Shown here: positions 9,018-16,765 of the stretch, piece after piece | Layout of the letters: every line of letters starts with the position of its first letter | How positions within the stretch are numbered: the stretch's first letter is position 1 | Assembly (NCBI GenBank): GCA_004010835.2 | Contig: CP030868.2 | Coordinates: 1,240,001-1,304,000, forward strand | From: Oenococcus sp. UCMA 16435 | GTDB taxonomy: Bacteria; Bacillota; Bacilli; Lactobacillales; Lactobacillaceae | Reading direction: 5' to 3' | Length of the DNA: 64,000 nt | Position numbers and translations under genes: made by a program | The notes under the pieces: model-generated | Told to the model about the DNA's origin: nothing | Database searches by the model: none | Seen by the model: only the letters and a program-made list of their open reading frames with translations

Positions 9018-10025
9018 ATGAATAAGAAAGTGACAATCAAAGAACTTGCCCAAAAGACCGGTTTGTCAACAACTACTGTCAGCCAAATTTTGAATGGCAA
9101 AGGATCACGTTTCTCAGATAAAAATATTAAAAAAGTTTTAGCTTTTCGCGATCAGTTACATTATGTCCCCAATTCAGCAGCTAGAAATCTCAGTAATAAA
9201 ACCGATAAAACGATCGGAGTTTTAGTTCCAACTATTTCAAATCCTTTTTTTAGTGAATTTCTGCAATTAATTGAAAATTACTCAGATTCGAAAACCCACG
9301 TTATTATGATTGGTCTCGATGGGGATCGCAGCCAGCTCTATTCAGCGATTGAAGGTTTAATAGCTCAGGGGGTTGATGGTTTGATTGTGGCCGTTGCAGT
9401 GGAGGAAAGTTCTAAGGTTAACGACCTTTTAAGGGAAAACTGGATCCCTTATATTGTTCTGGATCAAAATAGTACTAAAGACTCCGATTTTATTGCAACC
9501 GATGACTTTCACGGTGGACAATTAGTAGCACACTATTTATATGAATTGGGTCATCATAAATTTAGTGTTGTTGTGCCGGATACAGAATCGATGACTTACA
9601 ATATAAATCTTCGTTTGAATGGTTTTGTCGAAACATGCCGGGATGTAGGAGTCGACAAAGATAATATTCAAATCCTCGAAACGAAATTCAGTAAACACGG
9701 TGGCCAAAATGTTGTGCCGAATATTATTTCTTTTAAGCCAACCGCTATTTTTACATTAAGTGACGAATTAGCAATCGGGGTTCTTGGAGGCATTTATGAT
9801 CAGGGCTTAAAAGTTCCGGACAATTATTCTTTGGTTGGTTATGATGATACGGATTATGCAGAATTTATAAATCCAAAACTAACAACGGTTAGGCAACCAA
9901 TATCTTTATTAGCTAAGTATGCTTTGGAAATGTTGGAAAATAGAATTTCCGATTCAGAACTAAAACAACAAATAAGAGCCGTCGATGTTGAATTAATTAT
10001 CCGTGATTCAACGAAGAAAATTTAA
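9018..10025 (+). CDS. rbsR: LacI-family regulator, RbsR-like
   Basis: The 335-residue protein begins with a LacI helix-turn-helix (VTIKELAQKTGLSTTTVSQI) and hinge (YVPNSAARNLSNK), followed by a periplasmic-binding-protein-like effector domain (KTIGVLVPTISNPFFSEF onward, with VGYDDTDYAEF and LTTVRQP near the end). Immediate linkage to ribokinase and the LacI-type palindromes before both genes point to ribose control. There is no Shine-Dalgarno. The TATACT box at 9006-9011 ends 6 nt before the ATG, so the mRNA may be leaderless. No ribose transporter gene is in the window. Confidence 0.82.
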   Translation: MNKKVTIKELAQKTGLSTTTVSQILNGKGSRFSDKNIKKVLAFRDQLHYVPNSAARNLSNKTDKTIGVLVPTISNPFFSEFLQLIENYSDSKTHVIMIGLDGDRSQLYSAIEGLIAQGVDGLIVAVAVEESSKVNDLLRENWIPYIVLDQNSTKDSDFIATDDFHGGQLVAHYLYELGHHKFSVVVPDTESMTYNINLRLNGFVETCRDVGVDKDNIQILETKFSKHGGQNVVPNIISFKPTAIFTLSDELAIGVLGGIYDQGLKVPDNYSLVGYDDTDYAEFINPKLTTVRQPISLLAKYALEMLENRISDSELKQQIRAVDVELIIRDSTKKI

Positions 10026-10038
10026 TTTTATTAACAAC

Positions 10039-10125
10039 TTGTAAGGGTTACCGATTAAATTTACTATACTTAGATTATATTTATTCATAAATCGTTTTGA
10101 CAATAATCAGTTTTATCTGTGTATT
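10039..10125 (+). promoter_or_regulatory. Ribokinase promoters with LacI-type half operator
   Basis: Two promoters are plausible: TTGTAA-17-TACTAT (10039-10067) and TTGACA-17-TGTATT (10097-10125). TAAATCGTTTTGA (10088-10100) resembles the palindrome at 8976-8987, has the same CG centre, and overlaps the second -35 box. Binding there would block transcription of the kinase gene. Confidence 0.55.
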
Positions 10126-10161
10126 GAAAGCAGGATCGAGGATATTGATTGTCTTGCTTAA

Positions 10162-11103
10162 TTGGAGGAGAGAATCATCGAAAAACAAGCCAAAAAAATT
10201 GTTGTTCTTGGGTCGTTAAATGTTGATACAATTCAACATTTAAATAAGCTGCCAAAAAGAGGCGAAACGATTCACTTAAGTGAATTGACAAGCGCTCCGG
10301 GAGGAAAAGGAGCAAATCAAGCGGTTGCGGCCGCTCGTCAAGGAGCTGATGTTAGTTTTATTGGGGCTGTTGGCAATGACACCAATGGCCGTTTTATGAA
10401 GCAGACTTTATCTGACAACAAAATTGATGTAGCACACATTGTTACAAAACCGGTGCCGACCGGTTCAGCCTATATTATGCTCGAGTCCGATGGAAATAAT
10501 ACGATTCTTGTTTATGGTGGGGCGAATATGCAGGTCAGTGTTGAAGACGTTGAGGCTGCAAGCAGTTTGATAGAATCGGCAGATGCGATTATTACCCAAT
10601 TTGAAACGCCAATCAGTGCGGCTATTAAAGCTTTTGAAATTGCCAAAAGAAAAAATGTTTTAACTATTTTAAATCCGGCACCGGCTCAAAAAATTGATCC
10701 AAAATTATTGAGTATTTCTGATTTTGTCACCCCAAATGAAACTGAAGCGCAAGTTTTAATTGATCAGAAAATTCAATTTACAAAAGATTCTTTAAACAGT
10801 GCAGCTCTTTCTTTTGAAAAACTTGGTGTCAAGAGTACTTTGATTACGCTTGGCGAGCATGGATCTTTTTACAAAGTTGGTCAACAAGAGGGAATAATAC
10901 CTAGCTTTAAAGTGAAGGCTATTGATACGACAGCCGCCGGTGATACTTTTATTGGATCCTTTACTGCCAACTTGAAATCGGATTTAAGCAATTTAACCGA
11001 TGCACTAATCTGGGCGACCCGTAGTTCTTCTTTAACGGTTCAAAAAGCCGGCGCTTTACCATCGATTCCGACTTTTGAAGAAGTTGAAACCGCAATGAAA
11101 TAA
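10162..11103 (+). CDS. rbsK: Ribokinase (PfkB family)
   Basis: This protein phosphorylates ribose to ribose 5-phosphate. It shows PfkB signatures: SAPGGKGANQAVAAARQGA (about 45-63), TQFETPISA, NPAP, a TPNETEA motif, and DTTAAGDTFIGSF with the catalytic Asp near 256. The start is odd. An in-frame TAA ends at 10161. The only conventional start codon, TTG at 10162, lies within the GGAGGAG ribosome binding sequence (10164-10170). At the ideal distance from that sequence there are two ATC codons (10174, 10177). I give the TTG coordinate, but initiation at ATC is quite possible. Confidence 0.9.
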   Translation: MEERIIEKQAKKIVVLGSLNVDTIQHLNKLPKRGETIHLSELTSAPGGKGANQAVAAARQGADVSFIGAVGNDTNGRFMKQTLSDNKIDVAHIVTKPVPTGSAYIMLESDGNNTILVYGGANMQVSVEDVEAASSLIESADAIITQFETPISAAIKAFEIAKRKNVLTILNPAPAQKIDPKLLSISDFVTPNETEAQVLIDQKIQFTKDSLNSAALSFEKLGVKSTLITLGEHGSFYKVGQQEGIIPSFKVKAIDTTAAGDTFIGSFTANLKSDLSNLTDALIWATRSSSLTVQKAGALPSIPTFEEVETAMK

Positions 11104-11235
11104 AGGCAGATTTTATTGTAATCTTGTCTCTTAAATTTTCTGATCTCACATGAATATTTCATGATCTGAAGATTGTTTATTTTGTTAACGTAAAAAACTA
11201 CCATTAAATTTTTTATCATTTAGCAAAAAAATCGG

Positions 11236-11266
11236 TTGACTTTTGTTTACTGTCTTGTTTTAATAT
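11236..11266 (+). promoter_or_regulatory. Aromatic operon promoter
   Basis: TTGACT (11236-11241) is followed by a TTTAAT/TAATAT -10 region (11259-11266) with 17-19 nt spacing, about 35 nt before the leader peptide start. Confidence 0.6.
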
Positions 11267-11299
11267 ATACAACTCAATTCATTCGGAAAGGAATTTATT

Positions 11300-11356
11300 A
11301 TGGTCTTAAAATCATTCGTTACTACATCATTTTATTATGGCTATTTGTTTAGATAG
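11300..11356 (+). CDS. Phe/Tyr-rich leader peptide of the aromatic operon
   Basis: This 18-codon frame encodes MVLKSFVTTSFYYGYLFR and ends in TAG. A good ribosome binding site (GGAAAGGAA) precedes the ATG by about 7 nt. Six of 18 codons are Phe or Tyr, clustered as FYYGYLF just before the stop. The stop codon is the start of a strong hairpin. Together with the downstream terminator this has the design of an attenuation leader peptide, with ribosome stalling at Phe/Tyr codons when charged tRNA is scarce. It is too short for standard gene finding. Confidence 0.8.
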   Translation: MVLKSFVTTSFYYGYLFR

Positions 11357-11544
11357 TGTTCGCTCCAGCTTTGGTGCGAACACTCTATTGCTCGCATCTA
11401 AAGTTGGTAGCCATGATATTTGTTTTAACCAGCTAGATGTTTGATTAAATCCAGTTGGTATGACGAAATTATTTTAAAGATTGTAACAAATTTTTGATTT
11501 TAATTTAAAAACAGCTGGATTTTAAAAAGTCCGGCTGTTTTTTA
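11355..11544 (+). promoter_or_regulatory. Attenuator: competing hairpins and terminator ahead of aromatic operon
   Basis: Hairpin A: 11355-11367 pairs with 11372-11384 (13 bp, one mismatch) and begins at the leader stop codon. Hairpin B: 11395-11408 pairs with 11428-11439 (CATCTA.../...TAGATG). Antiterminator: AAATCCAGTTG (11447-11457) can pair with CAGCTGGATTT (11512-11522), which occupies the left arm of the terminator. CCAGCT also occurs at 11365-11370 and 11429-11434 and is complementary to AGCTGG (11513-11518), so several exclusive pairings are possible. No T-box consensus (GGGTGG-ACCGCG) is present. Confidence 0.72.
11507..11544 (+). terminator. Intrinsic terminator of the attenuator
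   Basis: AACAGCTGGA (11510-11519) pairs with TCCGGCTGTT (11530-11539), with one G-U pair, followed by a T6 run. It lies 33 nt before the first structural gene, so it should abort transcription when unopposed. Confidence 0.88.
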
Positions 11545-11576
11545 TTTACTAAATAAACTTAAAGGGATTAAAATCA

Positions 11577-12793
11577 ATGATTTCCAAATCTGTTCAAAGA
11601 AAAATAATGTTTATTTTATACACGAATTATTTTGTGCATGGGTTGGGTTTGCTAATCCTAACGCAGAACATGCTTGCTTTAAGCAAATCATGGGATGCAC
11701 CTTTATCAACGGTATCTTATACAATTTCTGCCGTAGGCATTGGCAGAATCTTAGCCTATTACATATTGGGATCGCTTTCAGATAGGCTCGGACGCAAACC
11801 GATTCTCTATGCTGGCATGTTGTCCTATTTACTGTTTTTTATGATTATGCCCTTTGTCAGAGATTTTTGCCTTGCTTATCTGATAACCATTTTCGCTGGG
11901 GTTGCTAATTCGGCTTTAGATGCGGCAACATATCCAATTTTTTTGGAAATTGATAAAAAGAGTACTGCACCAAGTATTTTAATTAAAGCGATTATGTCGA
12001 TAGGAGAATTCATTCTTCCTATTTCCGTCGTATATATAGAAAAGCTGCAACTGTGGTACGGAATAAATTTTATGGCTGCCGCATCTATTCTATTGATTAA
12101 TTTCGTCCTGTTGTTGCCGATCAAATTTCCGGATCAATCTTTTCCAAGTAAAGAAAACTTTCGCCTAAAGTTAAGCCGCTTGAGCGATCGACAAATTTTT
12201 TTATTTTGCTCGTTGGTTTTTTACGGATATAGTTCAATGGCGATTATGATTCACTTTACTCAATGGATAACTATCTTCGCCAGAAAAGAGCTTAATATGA
12301 CCGAAATGCCTTCTCATTTGCTATTGTCGCTTTATAGCCTTGGGTCTGTTACCGGAGTTATCACTATTTTTGCAATCGTTAAAAATCGTTTGATGAAAAA
12401 TGCTTACTTAATAGTTACACTGAGCGCTTTCGCTTTCTTTTCTTTGATTTTTATCAATTTTGACAGCAGTAATATTCTTGTTCATTTATTGGCTTTTATT
12501 TTTGGTTTTACGGCTGCTGGCGGAGTTATGCAGGTTGCGTTGAATCTTTTGATTAGTCTTTTTCCAAGTATGAAAGGCCGGGCGACTGCATTTTTTTCAC
12601 TCTTGGTAGTTTAGCAACTTTTTCAGTTCCATTAATAACCGGAATTTTGTCGAAAATCAGTATTGTTCTTACTATGCGAAGCATTATTGTAACCGCTTCA
12701 TTGAATTTGATTATTTCTATTTTGATTAGTTGTGCCGCTTATGTAAAAACAGAAAATTCATTAAAAATGGAGACAAAATATGTCGAAAACTAA
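11577..12793 (+). pseudogene. MFS transporter, frameshifted at a poly-T run
   Basis: The intact frame gives 345 residues with MFS features: about 10 TM helices and the loop LGSLSDRLGRKPIL (motif A). It stops at 12614 just after RATAFFSLLVV. The next frame continues the protein without interruption: FTLGSLATFSVPLITGIL and on to a stop at 12793, overlapping the next gene by 14 nt as expected for a coupled operon. The shift sits at a T7 run (12591-12597); one more T restores about 405 residues, a normal MFS length. As the first gene of an aromatic operon it may move an aromatic compound. That is inference. It could be a true lesion, slippage, or a sequencing error. Confidence 0.8.
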
Positions 12794-13064
12794 TTTAAAA
12801 AAAGAACGCTGGCAGATCAACATAATTAATTTTTTTCTGATCAAACTACTTTACCGGCGTTTGTTAATCGTAAAAAGAATCGGTTTCAAGAAGCGAAAAA
12901 TCGGCCAAGAAATTTTTGATGAAAACAGAGAAAAAGAAATTAAAAATCATTTGCTTAAAGAAATTCCCGATCAAGAAAACATTGAATATTATCAAGAAAT
13001 TTTTGACAGTATTTTAAAGAGTTCAAGAAAAGTTCAAAAGAATTTGAAGAAAGGAAAAGTTTAA
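12780..13064 (+). CDS. Chorismate mutase, AroQ type
   Basis: This 94-residue, mostly helical protein resembles AroQ-class chorismate mutases, which convert chorismate to prephenate. Visible motifs: a basic helix with RLLIVKRIGFKKRKIGQEI (Arg and Lys of the active site), then FDENREKEI (conserved D-x-x-RE), and the last helix YYQEIFDSILKSSRKVQ with its terminal Gln. The N-terminal 25 residues are divergent. GGAG lies 8 nt before the ATG. Its place next to AroC, the chorismate-forming enzyme, supports the call. I judge by motifs only. Confidence 0.78.
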   Translation: MSKTNLKKERWQINIINFFLIKLLYRRLLIVKRIGFKKRKIGQEIFDENREKEIKNHLLKEIPDQENIEYYQEIFDSILKSSRKVQKNLKKGKV

Positions 13065-13065
13065 T

Positions 13066-14232
13066 ATGATTTATTTAACCGCCGGCGAATCTCATGGAAA
13101 AGAATTATCAGGAATTATTGAGGGGATTCCAGCTGGATTGAAATTATCAATTGAAGAAATCAATGCAAAACTGCATATGCGTCAAGAGGGATATGGTCGA
13201 GGAAACCGACAAAAAATCGAGAAGGACGAGGTTTTTATTACTGCCGGTGTTCGTCACGGCTTGACATTAGGATCGCCGATTTCTCTAACGATTAAAAATT
13301 ACGACCATAATAATTGGCTAAAAATTATGGATCCATTCGGGATTTCCGATGACGATAATCTTTTGCGGCAAGTTAAATTTCCACGACCGGGTCATGCTGA
13401 TTTAGTTGGTGGCATGAAATACCGTCATCGTGATTTAAGAAACGTTTTGGAACGTTCATCAGCTCGCGAAACAGCCATGCGTGTGGCGATTGGAGCAGTT
13501 TGTATTCAACTTCTTCAACAGCTTGACATACAAATTATTGGATATGTTCGTCAAATCGGGCCGATTAACTTGGATATGAATAATTACCTATCTGCCAATG
13601 AAATAAATGAACTTGTTGTTAAAAACGATTTACGGGCAATTGATAGTGAAAACGTTGATGCCGTTCATAAATTAATTGATCAAACAAAAAGAGATGGTGA
13701 CACTCTTGGCGGAATTGTACGAGTTGTTGCCGATAATTTGCCTGCTGGCTTGGGAAGCTATACGAGTTACGACGAGAAACTGGATGCAAAATTGTCCTCG
13801 GCAGTCATGGAAGTCAATGCCTTTAAAGGGGTTGAAATTGGTGACGCTTTTGCTAATTCTGCTAAAACCGGCAAGGAAGTTATGGACCAAATTTTTTGGA
13901 ACGAAGAACAAGGCTGGTATCGCAATACTGACCACTTGGGTGGTTTTGAAGGAGGAATGACTAACGGGATGCCAATTATCATAAACGCTGCAATGAAGCC
14001 GATTCCGACCCAATATAAGCCTCTTCATAGTGTTGACGTCGATGAAAAAACTGAGAATCATGCAAATGTTGAACGTTCCGATGTGACTGCGATTACCGCA
14101 GCTTCACTTGTTATCGAGTCGGTTGTAGCGATCGAGTTAGCCAAAGTACTTTTAGATACTTTTGATTCCTCTAGTTTTACTCGTTTAAAGGAACAACTTT
14201 ATCGATACCGCGAAGAAATTAAGGAATATTAA
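13066..14232 (+). CDS. aroC: Chorismate synthase
   Basis: AroC (388 residues) eliminates phosphate from EPSP to give chorismate and needs reduced FMN. Signatures are clear: TAGESHGKELSGIIEGIPAG at the N-terminus, RQEGYGRGNRQKIE, RPGHADLVGGMKY, and RNVLERSSARETAMRVAIGA around 125-150, with GGFEGGMTNGMPI near 305. Length is normal. It begins 1 nt after the chorismate mutase stop and ends 1 nt before the next start, so the genes are tightly coupled. Confidence 0.97.
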   Translation: MIYLTAGESHGKELSGIIEGIPAGLKLSIEEINAKLHMRQEGYGRGNRQKIEKDEVFITAGVRHGLTLGSPISLTIKNYDHNNWLKIMDPFGISDDDNLLRQVKFPRPGHADLVGGMKYRHRDLRNVLERSSARETAMRVAIGAVCIQLLQQLDIQIIGYVRQIGPINLDMNNYLSANEINELVVKNDLRAIDSENVDAVHKLIDQTKRDGDTLGGIVRVVADNLPAGLGSYTSYDEKLDAKLSSAVMEVNAFKGVEIGDAFANSAKTGKEVMDQIFWNEEQGWYRNTDHLGGFEGGMTNGMPIIINAAMKPIPTQYKPLHSVDVDEKTENHANVERSDVTAITAASLVIESVVAIELAKVLLDTFDSSSFTRLKEQLYRYREEIKEY

Positions 14233-14233
14233 A

Positions 14234-14812
14234 TTGGAAAAATTCACAAAAATTCACACTTTAGGTCCTAAAGAAACCGATAGCTTTGCGGCGGCCCATT
14301 ATTTTGCCCAGCAACAATCAGAAGATGTTTCGATTATTCTTCATGATAGTTTTGAAACAATTTTCAAACATTTAACGAGATATTCTGGTGACTTACTGCT
14401 CCTGCCAGCTGCTTTTAAATCAAAAAGAATCCATTCCGATTGGGCTGATATTCATTATCGTTTTTTAACGCAGTTGAAGCTGATTGATAGCTTTATCTAT
14501 CAACTCTCGGACCTGGTTTTAATTGAAAATCAACAATTTTCGATTAATCAATCTTTTATTCATGCGGCAACCGAGAGTCTTTTAACCACTTATCTTAAAG
14601 AAAAAAAGCAAACAACAAATATCTAGTTTTCTTCTAGCAAGTATTTTGCATATTACGATTATCGATTGAAAAATGCACGATATGTGATTACGAATTTGAA
14701 AAATGTGAAACTAAGGAAAACCGAAGCTATCAAAAAAAATTATCGAGTAAATATGTTATGGAGCGTTTATAAAATTCGAACTAAGGATAAATTAATTAAT
14801 GAAAAATCTTAA
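14234..14812 (+). pseudogene. BacA/prephenate-dehydratase-like gene interrupted by in-frame TAG
   Basis: The first segment (130 residues, TTG start) has IHTLGPKETDSFAAAHYFA and ILHDSFETIFKHL, which resemble BacA of bacilysin synthesis and prephenate dehydratases (LGPxxTxS...). It ends at TAG 14624-14626. The same frame then stays open for 61 more codons (from TTT 14627 to TAA 14812), encoding ARYVITNLKNVK and MLWSVYKI, which match the usual C-terminal strand pattern of this family. Total length would be about 192 residues, close to BacA. The extended frame overlaps aroA by 14 nt, as intact operon genes do. So this is one gene with one nonsense codon: a recent lesion, or readthrough. Whether it made phenylpyruvate or an anticapsin-like precursor is not known. 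Confidence 0.78.
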
Positions 14813-16115
14813 AACAAAACAATTCCAGGGATTACATGGAAGCCTAGTTATTCCCGGTGACAAAAGTATTTCCCATCGATCGATTATGGTTGCTTCGATT
14901 AGTAAAGGAAGCAGCAGGATAAAACATTTCTCTAACTCCGCTGATTGTTTTTCAACTTTGAATGCTTTTTCAAATTTGGGAATTGAAATTAAAAAAGATG
15001 GCAAAGATTTAATTGTTCTCGGATCTGGTTTAAATGGTTTTAAGGCTCCCAAAAAAGCTTTAGATATGGGAAACTCTGGAACAACAACTCGTTTACTTCT
15101 TGGCCTGCTAGCTGGTCAGAATTTTAATACTCGCCTGATCGGGGATGCTTCTTTAAACAAACGGCCAATGCGTCGTGTGACAAATCCACTAACTGAAATC
15201 GGGGGAAAATTCTCGCTTACTGAAACTGGTACACTTCCAATTACTGTGATTGGCCATCGGACTCTTAGAGCTTTTAATTATCATTTACCGGTCGCCAGTG
15301 CCCAAGTTAAAAGTGCTTTGATTTTTTCTGCCCTGCAAGCTGACAAGCCTTCGATAATTGTCGAAAAAGAAGCAACACGTAATCATTCGGAAATAATGTT
15401 AAATAATTTTGGAGCCAGCATTAGAACGAAGGGTTTAAATATAATCGTTACACCGAGACCGGAACTGCGAGGCCAAAATATTACAATTCCTGGAGACATT
15501 TCTTCGGCGGCTTTTTTTATGGTTGCCGCAAGTCTTTTGCCAAACAGCAATATATGTCTCAAAGGAGTTGGCTTGAATCCGACTCGTATCGGCGTTATTT
15601 CAATTTTAAAACGGATGAATGCCGACATAGAGGTTAATAAAATTTCAAATCAATCTGAAATTTACGGGGACATCATTATTCGTTCTTCAAAGTTGTATGC
15701 CGTGGAAATTACTGCTAGAGAAATCCCGAACGTTATTGATGAATTACCAATTCTGGCTCTCGCTGCAAGTCTTGCCAAAGGACGAACGATTATTTCTGGT
15801 GCTGGGGAATTACGTGTAAAAGAAACCGACCGGATCGCGGTAGTGACATCCGAATTGAAAAAATTAGGGGCTCAAATTCAGGAAAAAGACGACGGAATGG
15901 TAATTGACGGTTGCGCAAAATTACGAGCGATAAAAACTAATTTGGATACACATGGAGATCATCGAATTGGTATGATGCTGGCTATCGCAGCTTTGTTAGT
16001 TGATATTCCAAAGGGAACGGTTACTTTAAATAATCCTGAATCAATTAAAGTTTCTTATCCTGATTTCTTTGAGGACCTTAATCATTTGTTGATTAATCCC
16101 GATAGGAAAATGTGA
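14799..16115 (+). CDS. aroA: 5-enolpyruvylshikimate-3-phosphate synthase
   Basis: AroA joins PEP to shikimate 3-phosphate. The 438 residues show VIPGDKSISHRSIM at the N-terminus (Lys and Ser binding substrate), the LDMGNSGTTTRLLLGLLAG loop, RPMRRV, and the C-terminal LRVKETDRI and THGDHRIGMMLA. All catalytic motifs are intact. The loop reads GNSGTTTR where class I enzymes have GNAGTAMR, which suggests the glyphosate-tolerant class II form seen in many Gram-positives. The start overlaps the tail of the upstream broken gene. Confidence 0.96.
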   Translation: MKNLKTKQFQGLHGSLVIPGDKSISHRSIMVASISKGSSRIKHFSNSADCFSTLNAFSNLGIEIKKDGKDLIVLGSGLNGFKAPKKALDMGNSGTTTRLLLGLLAGQNFNTRLIGDASLNKRPMRRVTNPLTEIGGKFSLTETGTLPITVIGHRTLRAFNYHLPVASAQVKSALIFSALQADKPSIIVEKEATRNHSEIMLNNFGASIRTKGLNIIVTPRPELRGQNITIPGDISSAAFFMVAASLLPNSNICLKGVGLNPTRIGVISILKRMNADIEVNKISNQSEIYGDIIIRSSKLYAVEITAREIPNVIDELPILALAASLAKGRTIISGAGELRVKETDRIAVVTSELKKLGAQIQEKDDGMVIDGCAKLRAIKTNLDTHGDHRIGMMLAIAALLVDIPKGTVTLNNPESIKVSYPDFFEDLNHLLINPDRKM

Positions 16116-16220
16116 ATAAATGGATGGTATTACATGAATTTTCTTCAGTAAGCAGATTACCTAATGAATTTCAAAATCTTGCTTGTTGACAAACTATAAA
16201 ATTATTCGAGGTAATTAAAA

Positions 16221-16715
16221 ATGGCCAAATTGATTTTGATTGGTTTTATGGGTAGCGGAAAAACAACAATCGGTTATCAACTCGCCAAAAAACTATCTAT
16301 TCCTCAATTGGATTTGGATGCTTTGATTGTCCAACAAACTAATCAATCGATTAATGATATTTTTGCTGAAGCTGGTGAAAAATATTTTCGGAAAGTAGAA
16401 ACAAGAGCTTTAAAAAAGGCAATTGATCGAAACGTTATTTTATCAACTGGTGGTGGTACGCCAATTAATAAAATAAATCGAATTCTTTTAAAATCGGTTG
16501 GTGCACCAATTGTTTTTTTGAGTACAGAATTTGGGACAATTGAAAAAAGAATTAATCAGGATAATAATCGACCTTTAGTTAAAAAAACAAATGAATTTAG
16601 GCGGCGTTATATAAAACGTTATCGTGTTTACCATGCTTTAGCTGATATCGAAATTATTACTGATGGCAAAAAACCAGAAGTGATAGTTGAAACTATTCTG
16701 GAAAAACTGCTATAA
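16221..16715 (+). CDS. aroK: Shikimate kinase
   Basis: This 164-residue kinase phosphorylates shikimate. It has Walker A LIGFMGSGKTTIGYQL at the N-terminus, the shikimate-binding DLDALI with Asp, FAEAGEKYFRKVE with Arg, the GGGTP strand (STGGGTPIN), and the lid Arg in DNNRPLVKK. A GAGGTAAT ribosome binding site precedes the ATG. A 105-nt gap separates it from aroA, with a TTGACA at 16185 but no well-placed -10, so it is probably still in the operon. The early pathway genes (aroF, aroB, aroD, aroE) are not in the window. Confidence 0.95.
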   Translation: MAKLILIGFMGSGKTTIGYQLAKKLSIPQLDLDALIVQQTNQSINDIFAEAGEKYFRKVETRALKKAIDRNVILSTGGGTPINKINRILLKSVGAPIVFLSTEFGTIEKRINQDNNRPLVKKTNEFRRRYIKRYRVYHALADIEIITDGKKPEVIVETILEKLL

Positions 16716-16765
16716 ATATTTTCAATTAAAACGATGATTTTTGTTTTTCTTTATACTTAATTGTT

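Noticed and set aside
11300..11544. T-box riboswitch for aromatic amino acids
   Set aside because: There is no T-box core (AGGGTGGNACCGCG) nor a stem I specifier architecture; the leader-peptide reading fits better.
13672..14061. 129-residue minus-strand frame in aroC
   Set aside because: aroC is fully conserved on the plus strand, and the frame shows no family motifs.
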